NCBI GenBank assembly: GCA_034509735.1
Contig: JACGWO010000006.1
Coordinates: forward strand, 1,193,001 to 1,257,000
Reading direction: 5' to 3'
DNA length: 64,000 nucleotides
From: Sesamum alatum
Taxonomy: Eukaryota > Streptophyta > Magnoliopsida > Lamiales > Pedaliaceae
The translations under genes were made by a program, and so were the position numbers. Within the stretch, counting starts at the first letter, position 1. Each line of letters begins with the position of its first letter. The notes under the pieces were generated by a model that ran no database searches, was not told the DNA's origin, and saw only the letters and a list, made by a program, of their open reading frames with translations. Of this stretch, positions 48,586 through 59,616 are shown piece after piece.

Positions 48586-49671
48586 GGGTAAATTACATCG
48601 GGCTCTTTGGTGTTTGTCACAATCACAAAGAACTCCTTATCATTTGAATATTTACAAATATTTTCCCTTAAAATTAAGAGATGATTACACTCCCTTCTCC
48701 TGAGGTTTGGTGTGATTACATGTACCCCTTGTGGTATGAAAAATTACATCTACTACTCATGATGTTTGCTTTTGTCTAACAAATAGATCCCTATATTAGT
48801 CAAAATTCATCGAATTTGTTGATATTACAAAAAAAAATTGAATTAAATGTGAGATTTGCCATCAAACCTTGCGTACCCTCCCTTTGTGAAGAATTTCATT
48901 TTCCTTTTTCTCCACTCTTATTTCTTCCTTTCTTATTCTCGTGTTGGAAGTGCCTAATTGCTTTTTTAAATCTTTCCTTTCTTATACAAGATTCTAAGGT
49001 CCTTCCCCTGTATATGAGTCTGTGCGATTTTTCCCCTTATCTTCTGGCCGACGCTCCCCTTACTGGTATCAGTGCAAGGGCAATTAGTACGGGTTGTCAT
49101 AGTTGTCTGGATGGATTGGAACGAAGGGATGAAGGAGGGTCGGCCTGCCCAACAAGCATGACTTATTACTGACTTATTGTAGGTCAAATGAATCTTTTTA
49201 TGACCAAACCACTCTTATATATCATCACACGTTAATGCATGAGAGGAGGTATATTTTCACTGTTATAAGGGTAATTTAGTCATAAAAGATTTATTTGGCC
49301 AGCGTTAAGTTATTAATAAGTCAATCGACGGTAAATATTGATTTTCATTCAATTTTTTTGTTAATATCAACAAATTCGGTGAATTTTAACTAACGAAGGG
49401 ATCTATTTGTTAGACAAAGCAAACCTCAGGGGTACAAAATGTAATTTTTCAAACCACAAAGAGTTTACGTGTAATTACACCAAACATTATGGGAGAGGAG
49501 TGTAATTATCCCTAGAATTATGATCATCTAACAAATATTCTGGTGTGATAGCTTATTGTAAGGGGTATTTGTTAGACGATTGTTAATTTCAATAGATATT
49601 TGTAATTTTTCAGAGAATGAAAGAGTATTTGTAATTATGACAAATTTCATGGAAGTCCATTGTAATTTACC
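48586..49671. mobile_element. Outer MITE interrupted by a second element
   Basis: Outer arms GGGTAAATTACATCGGGCTC (48586) and, complemented, GGTAAATTACAATGGACTTC (ending 49671) belong to the GGGTAAATTACAG family. Family text stops at about 48679 and resumes at 49513 with CTAGAATTATGATCATCTAACAAA, so the element is split by the insert described next. Confidence 0.65.
48680..49512. mobile_element. Inner inverted-repeat element with non-repeat core (Pack-MULE-like)
   Basis: Ends GATGATTACACTCCCTTCTCC and (complement) GGGATAATTACACTCCTCTCC are inverted, and arms of about 150 bp follow (GGTTTGGTGTGATTACA, AAAATTACATCTACTAC, TTTGTCTAACAAATAGATCC, TTCATCGAATTTGTTGATAT and their complements). The flanks AAAATTAAG and AGAATTATG agree at 7 of 9 positions, compatible with an old 9-bp duplication. 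Between the arms, 48850-49190 is GC-richer and unlike any repeat in the window. It has open frames on both strands (118 and 73 codons) without a recognisable domain. It could be captured host DNA. Confidence 0.6.
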
Positions 49672-49901
49672 TATAATTAAAACTAGCAAAATAAAAGTAT
49701 ATGTCTTAATTGAGGTTTGATTTACATTATCAAAATACATAATTAATCTGCTGACGTGATATCATCCTCATCAATTGGTGTAATTTAGACAAAGTATGAC
49801 TGGAGCAATATGTGGTTGGGCACATTGTATTTAACCTGAATTTATTCCACACTGGTACTAACGGATTAATTGCAGTTGTCTACCAAGATACAGTATTATT
49901 T

Positions 49902-50322
49902 GGGTAAATTACAGTTAGCTCCCCTGATATTTGACATAATTACAATTTTTTTTTCATTGTTCGAGAAATTATAAATACTCCCTAAGGTTTGTAACCGTCT
50001 AACAAATAACACATTTTCATCCATTTTATGGATAAAATAACCAAAATACCCTTATACACTGAATTGTTTTTTATTTATTTCTTAAATGTTTTGGACTACA
50101 ATGCATAGGGAGATGTCTCTTAAGTTTTTACACAGAGGAGGAATAATGCAATTTGCCTCGAGTGGTTTTTCTATAATTTTAATAAAAAATTTAAGTGCAA
50201 AACTGTCAATTTCAGGCATTTGATTAAAAATTACAAACCTCAGGAGTATTTATAATTATTCAAACAATAAGGGGGTATTTGTAATTATATCAAATATTAG
50301 GGAATGTAGATGTAATTTTACC
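49902..50322. mobile_element. MULE-type MITE of the GGGTAAATTACAG family
   Basis: Ends GGGTAAATTACAGTTAGCTCC and (complement) GGTAAAATTACATCTACATTCC are inverted. The flanks GTATTATTT (49893-49901) and ATATTATTT (50323-50331) form a 9-bp duplication with one mismatch. It shares the inner blocks TGTAACCGTCTAACAAATA and TTTTTACACAGAGGAGGAATAATGCAATTTGCC-type text with the copy at 44533. Non-coding. Confidence 0.78.
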
Positions 50323-51393
50323 ATATTATTTTCTTGAAACAACGACGTTGTAAATACCAAGAACCACGAACCAACAAAATATTTTGAACTCTCTTGCAAC
50401 AAACAGCATGTGAAATTGCGATTGAATTGAACGAGGTCTATTTTAAAAATATTGAAAAATTAGGAATGGGGTGCGGACTGCGGAGTGGTTCTTTCAAATT
50501 ACAGATATTTTTTGTCAGTTCATCAACAGCTATAATTCTACAAACATCTCCAAGTATGAATCGAATTGAGTATGATCTGATTAAAAATCACGCGGATCCT
50601 AGCAAAATCGATATTTTGCAAGGGCATTTATGTCATTTTGGCCACATGTCATGTATCATGAAAATGACGCCTGCAAGGGAAGCAAGAGTTATAACCGTGA
50701 ATTGGGAAAGCGACAGCACCCCCACAGTTGTTCTTCTTCCCTACATTTTTGTGAGAAAACTTCAACTTGAGGGTTAAAACTTGGTTTTTTTACACACTTG
50801 TGCATTTACTTTGTTGTTATAATTTCCTTTTCTCTTGCTCGTTTGGAGGTATGATGAGTGAACCACTTCAAGCAATTTCTCAACCGTAAATCAACAAATG
50901 CATTTAAGCGATACGAAGAAATAAAAAAATTACTGTAATAATAAATATATATATTCACGGTCGTGTTATTCAAACACACAAGTTAGGAGTGACACGTTTT
51001 TACTCCTTTTAATCACATTATTAGTGATCAAATGCTCGTTGATGTAGCAAAATATTGGTTCGAGATACAACAGTAATTGATTCGTTTGGAGAACTACTAT
51101 ATGTATAGTGGGTTGTCGGGTATTTATACAAAAGAAGTGCATTTGTGACGGTTGATACGAAAATACGATCTTATCCCTGAATTAATTGTCTGTATCTGAT
51201 TGTGATTAGATATTAAGTATTTTCTTGCTGCGTTCAAATCTAAAATCACTTAAGTTCGCTTATACTTACAAGCTCAGTGAGAACACTACCAGGAAGGCTA
51301 TAATATAGTCTTTAAACACTTATGTCCGTCAAATAGAATTTATGTAAAATTCAAAAACAATAGAAATTGTACCTGATATATTTACAAGGTTTA
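50323..51393. other. Intergenic, no gene recognised
   Basis: A 127-codon frame at 50394-50777 starts with TTG rather than ATG and shows no domain or homologue that I recognise; codon use gives no support. The rest is AT-rich with no element ends. Confidence 0.4.
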
Positions 51394-51648
51394 TGATAAA
51401 TTATATTGACATTCCCTGATGTTAGGTTAAATTATACAAAGGCCTTATATATCTTTTGCAAAATTACAGCTATACCTCTGAATGGTATTAGTGTAATATT
51501 TTTCAAGGGGTATTTATATAAGTTTTGCATTTAAAATAAAGATGTAATTGTAATTCCAATTATAATCTCGAGGGTATAATTGAAATTTCACAAAAAATAT
51601 AAAGTATTTATGTATTTGGTTATGTTCAGGTGTCAATGTAATTTATCC
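51394..51648. mobile_element. MULE-type MITE, 255 bp
   Basis: Ends TGATAAATTATATTGAC and (complement) GGATAAATTACATTGAC are inverted, and the inversion continues through AAATTATACAAAGGCC-type text. The flanks CAAGGTTTA (51385-51393) and TAAGGTTTA (51649-51657) form a 9-bp duplication with one mismatch. Non-coding. Confidence 0.7.
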
Positions 51649-51893
51649 TAAGGTTTAACATAAAAAAAGCTCCACTTTATAAAATGAAATTATGTTTCAA
51701 CATTTACAATCTCAATTGAAATAATGACAACAAAATTAACTCCACTAAGATTCTAATAATAATAATAATAATATAAAGATTTATAAAGTATTTACTTTAT
51801 TTAACTATATATAATATAAAATACAAAGACCAATCATATGAGATTTTCCTTTTTTTTTAATTTTTTTTTTGGGAATTTGGAAGTCGTAAATTG

Positions 51894-52122
51894 GGATTTA
51901 ATACAATTTACTCCCTGTGATATTGCAAATATATAAATTATTCTTATAAAAAAAATATAGCAATTTACTTGTGCGTTTTGTAAAATAAAGCAACTTTGAA
52001 ATTCACAAGGAAATAAATTATTTTATTTTAAAAAATATAAAAAAATAAATTATTATTTATTTTTTTATAGGAAGTAATTTACTCATATGCAATACAATAA
52101 ATTTGCTTGCATTTCCCCTTCC
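51894..52122. mobile_element. MULE-type MITE in the promoter of the receptor-like kinase
   Basis: A 229-bp member of the 9801/34024 family: GGATTTAATACAATTTACTCC...GTGATATTGCAAATATA at left, and an inverted ATGCAATACAATAAATTTGCTTGCA at right. The flanks CGTAAATTG (51885-51893) and CCTAAATTG (52123-52131) form a 9-bp duplication with one mismatch. It ends 315 bp before the kinase start codon, so it probably lies in the promoter. Confidence 0.7.
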
Positions 52123-52437
52123 CCTAAATTGCTAAACGAGGACAACCAAGGGTATAATAGTCAATTGAACAACCAAACGGTCGGAGGCGACAACGCTCCC
52201 TTCGATTTTTCGTAACCCTTTCTCTCTCCTCATTCTCTCTCTCTCTTCTCGCACTTGTAGTTGGTGTCCGTTGAGTGCCCACTCCGTAGCTAGCTAACAC
52301 CTCAACGATGCCTTGCTTTTTCATTTTCCACTCATTTTCCGCAACTACATTTCTTCCTTTCTCGTCTTGAATTCTACTCAACTCGTATGCCTTAGCCGTT
52401 TTCCTCACTCACCCACTACACGATCTTGCCGGAAACA
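52123..52437 (+). promoter_or_regulatory. Core promoter and leader of the receptor-like kinase
   Basis: The sequence changes abruptly from the MITE to GC-richer DNA with CTCTCTCTCT near 52225-52250, the usual plant core-promoter/leader signature. Transcription probably starts near 52200-52260. No TATA box is obvious. Confidence 0.5.
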
Positions 52438-55400
52438 ATGGTGGATTCGGGAGGGAGTATTTTCACCACAAGAACTCCGATTCTGGGCCAGAAACTCTAC
52501 GTGCTCATCATCGCCACCGTGGCGGTGGTGCTCGCCGTTTTTCTTTTGATGTTTTGGTTCCTTCGTAGTCGGAGCTCCAGAGGACGCCGCATTGGCGTTA
52601 ACCACAGTTCAGGACTTGTGCCTCTGGTCTCCGAAGAGATCGGCGACGTTAATGAGTCGGATCAAAAGCAAGCTACCAAAGCTGTGAATGAGAAAAACAA
52701 GGTGTTTGTGATAGATGATGTGGTGCGAGGGTTGGATATTGAGTCCGGGAGCAAGAAGGGGAGTTCGGAGAGTAAAGACTCGAGCACGACCAGGAGCGAC
52801 TTGTCGTCGGCGTTGTCGGCGTCCACCGACGGTTTGGGGAACTTTGGGTGGGGTAGGTGGTATAGCTTGAGAGAGCTTCAAACTGCCACAAATCAGTTCT
52901 CGAGCGAGAATGTGATCGGAGAAGGCGGCTACGGTATTGTTTTCCGTGGGGTTCTGCACGATGGTTCTGTAGTTGCCGTCAAAAATCTTCTGAACAACAA
53001 GTACGTACTTCAGCTCATTCTCACGCTGTTACAGCGTCTTTGAATTTGCAGTTCATATATTAATTCACCACAATATGTATAACGAGATTTCTATTTACGG
53101 ATGCGTTGTGTATGTTCGTATATAGATGTATTTCCATTCATCTCTTAGTTCGTGTTTGGGTTTTCGTTTATGATTTCTTCACAGAATTCTGTCTTAAATT
53201 CTTGATCTAATTGTAAATGGAGTTTTGTGATTCGGTGGGGATTCCAATTGATCGGATGCAAATGGAATCAAAGCTTCGATCTGGATTGCACTGGGTTTGA
53301 GTTTTTTCTTTTTTTGAGGGGAGGGTTTGAGTTTTTGGGTGACTGATATTTTGTCTCTTTTGACTAGGGATTAAAGAAAGACAAACAAAGTAAACGGGGA
53401 GCTTTTATTTCTTTAGTCTGTTTATTCTTCCATAGGACAGCTTTAAAACCTATCCTTCTTACCTTTAATTAATTTCAATTTTAGCTGTTGCAGTATGATT
53501 ATGTTGCTTTGTCTTATCTTAATTATCTTTATCTTTTTCCTTTTTTAGTTTTAGATACCCTTTTTCTTTTTCTTTCGTCCCTTCTCTTTTTTTCTCTTTA
53601 GTAAGTGTAGTTCTTGTTTGGGAGTTTTATAATGGGCTTAATGGTGATTAACAAAAATTATGTTTGTAACTTTGAAGTATTTTGAGACTAATAGCTCAAG
53701 AAACCGAAAACGTTACCAGCCCTTTTATGCCTTTTGTGCTGCGAGGGACGACAACCTGCAAGTGGATATACTCACTTCTGGTCCCCCTTAAGCATATTGT
53801 TTTGCTAACCGAAGGTTTTAAGTCGAATAATATAGTATGCAAATGGAGTTGGAAGATATATATCTGCCCGAGTTACAAAAAGTATTTTGAAAAGTTAATG
53901 CCAAATAGAAATGAAACCGTTTTTTCCAATCTGTGGAGGTCAACAATATTGTTATCGCCATTTACATAGGTTCATGCAATGCCATGAGGGATATTGACTG
54001 AAGGAACGAAATGTATGCTATTTATGTTCTTTTCATTTGGAGATTAAGAGATGCAGTCCAGAAATTTGTATGAATGAGGCCATGATCCAGTTTATAGCTA
54101 GCATATTTGTTTGAGAAAAAATAGCAATTCTGTTATCTCTCCAACAATTGAGTAATCTTAACTTGGGTTGGCAATTTGGTATGGAACATCGGGTCAAATC
54201 TTGTCTGTTACTGATGCAACACTTCCATTAGCTTACTTAAAACAGGCAGCAATATGAGCAAGAATTTCTGCCTAATTTTTCTCTAGTTTGGGGAGCATAT
54301 TGAATGATTTTAATGCTCTGACCTGCTTGTGAACAGGGGTCAGGCAGAGAAGGAGTTCAAGGTAGAGGTCGAAGCCATTGGGAAAGTAAAACACAAGAAC
54401 CTCGTGAGTTTGATAGGTTATTGTGCAGAAGGTGCTCAAAGGTGCCCATCTCCTTTCCATCTGGTTTCTCTCTGATAATATAGCACTGTTTTTTCTTGAA
54501 TTATTGCTGGATCCTTTTTACTCCATTCAGGTTGCTTGTCTATGAGTACATTGATAATGGCAATTTAGAGCAGTGGTTACATGGTGATGTGGGGCCAGTT
54601 AGCCCTTTGACTTGGGAGGTCCGGATGAAAATTGCCATTGGGACGGCCAGAGGGTGAGACATTAACACAAATTTATATTAGAATTTGCATACTGATGTGC
54701 TCATTGTGACATGACTCTAAAACTTGATCCACACTGCACTTTTCTTTTGAACATCTCATATGATAGTAGTGCTCAGATGTTAATGTTTTTATCCATTATC
54801 TACTTTCCCTTTATCTTTGATTTCCAAATGTTGTTCCAGACTGGCATACTTACATGAAGGACTGGAACCCAAAGTTGTACATCGTGATGTGAAATCGAGC
54901 AACATTCTTTTAGACAGGAAATGGAACGCAAAAGTGTCAGATTTTGGACTTGCTAAACTATTGGGTTCTGAGAAAAGCTTCGTTACTACACGAGTAATGG
55001 GGACATTTGGGTTTGTTCTTTTCTAACCTATCTTGTGTGATTACAGTTAAGCAGAGTTAGGACCTAGGAGGAGGAAATCAATTGTTTCATTTATTTATCA
55101 CAGATATGTCTCCCCTGACTATGCAAGTACTGGCATGCTTAATGAGGGAAACGATGTATACAGCTTTGGAGTTCTACTCATGGAAATAATAACTGGAAGG
55201 AGTCCAGTAGACTATTCTAGACCACCTGGAGAGGTGACAAAATTAGAACGACTTCCCATATAATCCCCTATAACTCAACTTTTTCCCGAAAGGATGCAGT
55301 TACTTAACTGAAAAATAGTTACAATTTCTAACTCCCTTCCCAAATTTCAGATGAACTTGGTTGATTGGTTCAAAGGGATGGTAGCAAGTCGCCGTGGTGA

Positions 55401-56139
55401 AGAGCTGGTAGACCCCCTGATCGGTGTTCCTCCTCCCCCAAGAGCCTTAAAGAGAGTATTACTGGTTTGCCTTCGATGTATAGATTTGGATGCCAATAAG
55501 CGTCCAAAGATGGGGCAAATCGTCCACATGCTTGAGGCAGATGAATTTCCTTTCCGTACGGTAAGCATTGTCCTCTTAATGGTTTGTCTTACAACGTTTT
55601 TCAAGTAGCTTTATGAGATTGTTGGTCTGGCAATTGTACATGTTTGTTCTGCTCTCTTAAATGTTAAAACGGTTTTAAACATTACTCAAGTGTAGTTCAT
55701 GTATATTGGATGAACATGAATATTTTGGACATGAGCCTGGGGAAGTTTCTTTTGCATTTCAGCTACTTATGAGCAGTGTAACGGTCCCATTATATGGAAT
55801 AATACCGGCTGATTATAATCCAAAAATAGATATGGTCATTGTAATTCAAGTGATTTCTCCCTTTAATTCCACACGTAAGCATAGAACCCGTCACCCTCCC
55901 TTACCTCACCGAGTTCCACAACACTCACCTTAAACTGGAAGTTGGCCATATAGAGTTTCTCCTTTGGCTACATTTTTGGTGATTCGTCCATAATAATTGG
56001 CTTTTGTAACACTCTGCAGGAACCTCGTTCTATTCGAGATACAGCTCCTCTGCCCCCCCAAACATCTGGTAACAACAAAATTCAAACAGCAGAGAAGCAA
56101 GTGGCGAATGACGATGAAGAAAGACTGAGGTGGAGATGA
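52438..56139 (+). CDS. Receptor-like serine/threonine kinase (At1g01540/At4g02630 group)
   Basis: Seven exons: 52438-53000, 54337-54441, 54531-54653, 54840-55010, 55104-55233, 55351-55560, 56020-56139; 473 residues. The N-terminus has one membrane helix (about 19-42) with almost no outer domain, then a juxtamembrane region and a complete kinase domain from about 140. Motifs: GEGGYG (161-166), VAVK, HRD (278-280) with VKSSN, DFG (298-300), RVMGTFG activation segment. The usual APE reads SPD (324-326); I recall the same in At4g02630, so it may be a subgroup trait. [24 protein letters not shown] and STGMLNE are typical of the group (plants' extracellular-domain-less RLKs). It should be an active plasma-membrane kinase; substrates are unknown. 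It ends with a short polar tail (RLRWR). The first intron is 1.3 kb. Confidence 0.95.
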
Positions 56140-56559
56140 TAATTCTTGATGATTCTTGAAAAGGTATACTACTTCCTATTGTGTATAATTACTGATTTTA
56201 AATAGCTGAGGATGATGGCTGAGCTTCCTTACCAAAGAGCATTTCATGTTTCTCTTTACATCAGTACTCGACATATATATATATATATATATATTCTAAA
56301 TGGAGTTGTAAATATATTTAGGTAAAAATGTATGTTTGTTTGATAACATTTGCCCGGTATACTGCACACTGATCATACTTATCGAACTCTTGGTAGGAAA
56401 AATATATGAGTTGGAAGTTTTTGAGCTCTCTGTTCATTCCAGTTCTTCTTTACCAGTCATTTTCTAGTTACATTTTTATTTTTACATTTTTTTTTAGATT
56501 ATTTTCTTGGTGTTTGATGGTGCAAGAAACATAATATTGTGTCCCAGGACACTGTATAA
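56140..56559. other. 3' region of the receptor-like kinase
   Basis: Expected 3' untranslated region and flank. An (AT)n tract of about 20 bp lies at 56275-56294. No other feature. Confidence 0.5.
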
Positions 56560-56710
56560 TTTCTGGGGAAATCACAAACACTCTTTCTTTGTTTGAAAAA
56601 TTATAAATATTCCTCTGAAATTAACGGTCGTCTAACAAAGAACCCCTACAATGGATGGTCATTAATTTCATAGAGATATTTGTAATTTTTCAAACAAAAA
56701 GGAGTGACCG
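56560..56710. mobile_element. Fragment of the GGGTAAATTACAG MITE family
   Basis: It keeps TTTGTTTGAAAAATTATAAATA, CCTCTGAAATTAACGGTCGTCTAACAAA-type text, and the inverted TTTGTAATTTTTCAAACAAA at right. Outer ends are missing and the middle is deleted, giving a simple fold-back of about 150 bp. Confidence 0.55.
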
Positions 56711-56969
56711 TTGTAGTTTGGTTTCTGATAAGTATGTGCAGTGAGCCCCTTTTCATCTTTGTGCTGGTCCAGCGTACCAGCATTTTCCTTAGAAAATCAG
56801 AAATTGGCCCCAGGTGGATTTCGAATGATCATTGTCTAGCAATTATATTTCTTGATGAATACTGTCCAGCACTTAAAACCCTCTGGGACAGTGACATATG
56901 ATAACATGTCCACGAGCATATATATACCCCTGTAGAAATAGGAACTTCCTAAAATTTATTTATAAAATA

Positions 56970-57474
56970 AGTTAATTATATTCCGACCCTCTCTGAAAAT
57001 TCGACAAAGAAGTTTTGAAATTATATTTGCACTTCTTTCGAAAATTCATCATTTACACTTGATCTGCTTTCGTTAGGGGTTGGACGGAAAATACTGACAT
57101 CAACAAAAAAGAATACTAGAATTTTTAATTTTGCCTTTCATTTAACATTCTCATGTATATTTTTGTGCTTATAAGAGGATAAATATAAGACACACACACA
57201 CACACATATATATATATATGTGGAGTGATGTTAACACTATTATATTTTTCTTTTATAAGTACATAATTTTACATGAGAATAATAAATGAGGGATAAAATT
57301 GAAAGTTTATGTAATTTTTTTTGTTAACGTTAATATTTTTTCTGTTCAAATCCTAACAAAATGTGGTCAGATGTAAATAGTGAATTTTTTTAGGGGGTCT
57401 AAGTGTACATTCAAAATTTCTTTGGGAGAAAGTGTAATTTTAAATTTTTAGAGGAATTTAAATATAATTAATCC
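56970..57474. mobile_element. MULE-type MITE, fourth family, with perfect target duplication
   Basis: The element begins AGTTAATTATATTCCGACCC and ends (complement) GGATTAATTATATTTAAATTCC. Inner arms share AAATTATATTTGCACTT / AGTGTAATTTTAAA and TCCTAACAAAATGTGGTC / GATCTGCTTTCGTTAGG text. The perfect 9-bp duplication TATAAAATA flanks it (56961-56969, 57475-57483). It is related to 46658-47142. Non-coding. Confidence 0.8.
57189..57219. repeat. Compound (AC)n(AT)n microsatellite
   Basis: About seven AC units are followed by about seven AT units, located inside the MITE at 56970-57474. It is likely polymorphic in length. Confidence 0.85.
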
Positions 57475-57988
57475 TATAAAATATTTTTGGGTGTTTGACA
57501 TAAAAGAGACCTATTGAATTTTCTATTGTAATTTCTGTAGTATTTTTTTTTATTCCATTTCATATATACACCATCACATCATCAATTTTATTTTATACAT
57601 GTGGATGTAAAATAAAATAAAAGATGCAATAAAAAATTCAATCTATTAATGGAGACATTCAATGGGAATTTGTGAGGTGTTTGTAATAATTTCTATTTTT
57701 GTAATCATAATAACACGCTGAGAAAGTTGTAAATTTAATTGTAACGAAAATTGAAATTGTTAAAAAAAAAGTGAAATGTTAAAAAAAAAAAAAGGTGTAC
57801 ACCAAATCTTCTTTGATGTTTATAATTTTATCAATAAGATTTAAAAATTAGTATATTTTAATTTAGATCCATTTATTACAAGTACAGAAGGAGAAACTGT
57901 AAATTAAAAATAAATTTTTTTAACAGTTGTAACACCGTTTAATTCTATAGCAACTTACAAGCATAACGGGGCTTTTCTTTTATACGTA
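57475..57988. other. AT-rich intergenic DNA
   Basis: Two poly-A tracts lie near 57761-57794. No gene or element boundary other than the Helitron end at 57989. Confidence 0.4.
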
Positions 57989-58295
57989 CTAGTCGTCATT
58001 GTACGCGGTTTATGTGAGTATATAAAAAATAAATATAATGTGAAATTGAGCGAGAAAAGAAATTTGTAAAACAACAATGATAATGTGAAGAAATAAGAAA
58101 AAAAAAAAAAGATGTAGAGTCAATTGAGAAAAATATAGATAATAAGTTAAGAGAAAACTAATTAAATTATAATTATAACATTATTAAAAAATAATGAATT
58201 ACTATAATGGTCTTTTTTTTTAAAAAAAAAGAAATACAATAAATCAAAGGATAAATCGGGTACGATAAAAGGATTTACTTCTATGATAGTATAGA
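57989..58295 (-). mobile_element. Non-autonomous Helitron, 307 bp
   Basis: On the minus strand it starts A|TCTATACTATCATAGAAGT (58295) and ends CGTACAATGACGACTAG followed by T (57989). The start TCTATACTAT is shared with the Helitrons at 1079 and 61978, and the terminal text GTRCAAYGACGACTAG matches the fragment at 26334. The pre-terminal hairpin is decayed. No coding capacity, no target duplication, as expected. Confidence 0.65.
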
Positions 58296-59252
58296 TAGTT
58301 GGACCTCACACGTGTACAGTAATCCGGGCTTTTGGACAAGACAAGGCTTAGAATGACCAACTTGAAGGCTTAGAATCATCATACTTTTGCATTTCAACTG
58401 CATTTTCATCGGACCATCGATTTTGTTTAAAAAAAAACAAGAGTACATTAAATGGTTTTTTTCTTTTAATAAATAGGGATCAATATTTACATTTTTATTC
58501 TTTTTATTTTTAAACATACGTCGATATTTATAAAACAATCAATATACTATTACGAGATTTGGTATGCAATAAACAATATTTCTAAAGCAATCAACAATTC
58601 CAAATCAAACAAAGAAATAACATATACTTACTATTATGAAAGTAAACCAAACACTTTAGGTTGTGAAACCTCAACTTCACCACTTTGGATCTATAATAAA
58701 ATCTCTATAAATTAATAATGTCTGGACCACGTAATTTTATTAATTTAAAGAGGTATTAATTAATCGATAAATTAATAATTTATTAATTTAAAGAGATTTT
58801 TTGTTATTCAACAAACCTACATTATTCTTCATAAATAAAACATACACATTATATTGATTAATTGAATGATGTTCATGTACAATGCGACTAATTAAATATA
58901 ATACATCCTCTTTAAAATAAAAAAAATAAAGTTCATTTTAGTGCCGAGTACGTAGTACTAGTTAAATTCAATAAGTTCATGCATGTTAAGAAAATCAACC
59001 AATATATAAATAAAAACAAATATTCTTAATTAGTCAATTCAAATCAAAACTAACCAACCATGAATTACGGAAGAAGACATTCATAAATTTGATATGATAA
59101 TTAATGGCAATAATTTATTTAAAATGTGATAATTAATGACATTCATAAACCATGAAGTTACCGCAATAAAATGATAAACAAATGGTTCTTTTGTACTTTT
59201 CTCTTAACTTGGTAAACAAAGGCAACTCAGGGGCGAGATAGACCAGTACAAT
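58296..59252. other. AT-rich intergenic DNA
   Basis: No gene is recognised. A small local repeat is seen at 59095-59145, where ATGATAATTAATGGCA / TGTGATAATTAATGACA alternate with AATTTATTTAAAATGTG, the same word with which the 364-bp duplication begins. Confidence 0.4.
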
Positions 59253-59616
59253 AATTTATTTAAAATGTGATTATAGGAACCTTTCTTCGTTATAAATTAT
59301 TTAATATAGTTACTAAATAATAGTTATTATTTAATTATAAGCAAAATAAATCAAAATCTGTTTAAATTTTTTCTTTTATGTAAATCTTAAATTAACACAA
59401 AAAAATAAAAATAAAATAAAAATATGAACTATACAAATTCATTTGGTATTTTTGTTCTGTAATTTAAAAAGTTTCACACATTGAATATAAAAATAATTAA
59501 AATTTGTTAAAATGATTGAAAAAGTGCAATTCAATTAAATTGATGACGCCCATTTTTTTCGGCTTTCAGCAAATATTGATCATTTTTTTCTTGTATGTGC
59601 GAAAATTTTATAATTA
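59253..59616 (+). repeat. Direct duplication, copy 1 (left of Helitron)
   Basis: It is near-identical to 61990-62357 over its whole length: both start AATTTATTTAAAATGTGATT, share the long run around GACGCCCATTTTTTTCGG and end GCGAAAATTTTATAATTA. Only a few substitutions and small A-run length differences separate them. Copy 1 stops exactly at the Helitron boundary. Confidence 0.92.

Noticed and set aside
48816..49172. 118-codon + strand frame in the core of the nested element
   Set aside because: No recognisable domain, starts without ATG context, and an equally open frame exists on the other strand. Reported only as possible captured DNA.
50394..50777. 127-codon open frame on the + strand
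   Set aside because: It starts with TTG, has no recognisable domain, no intron context and lies between MITEs. Chance frame or old debris.
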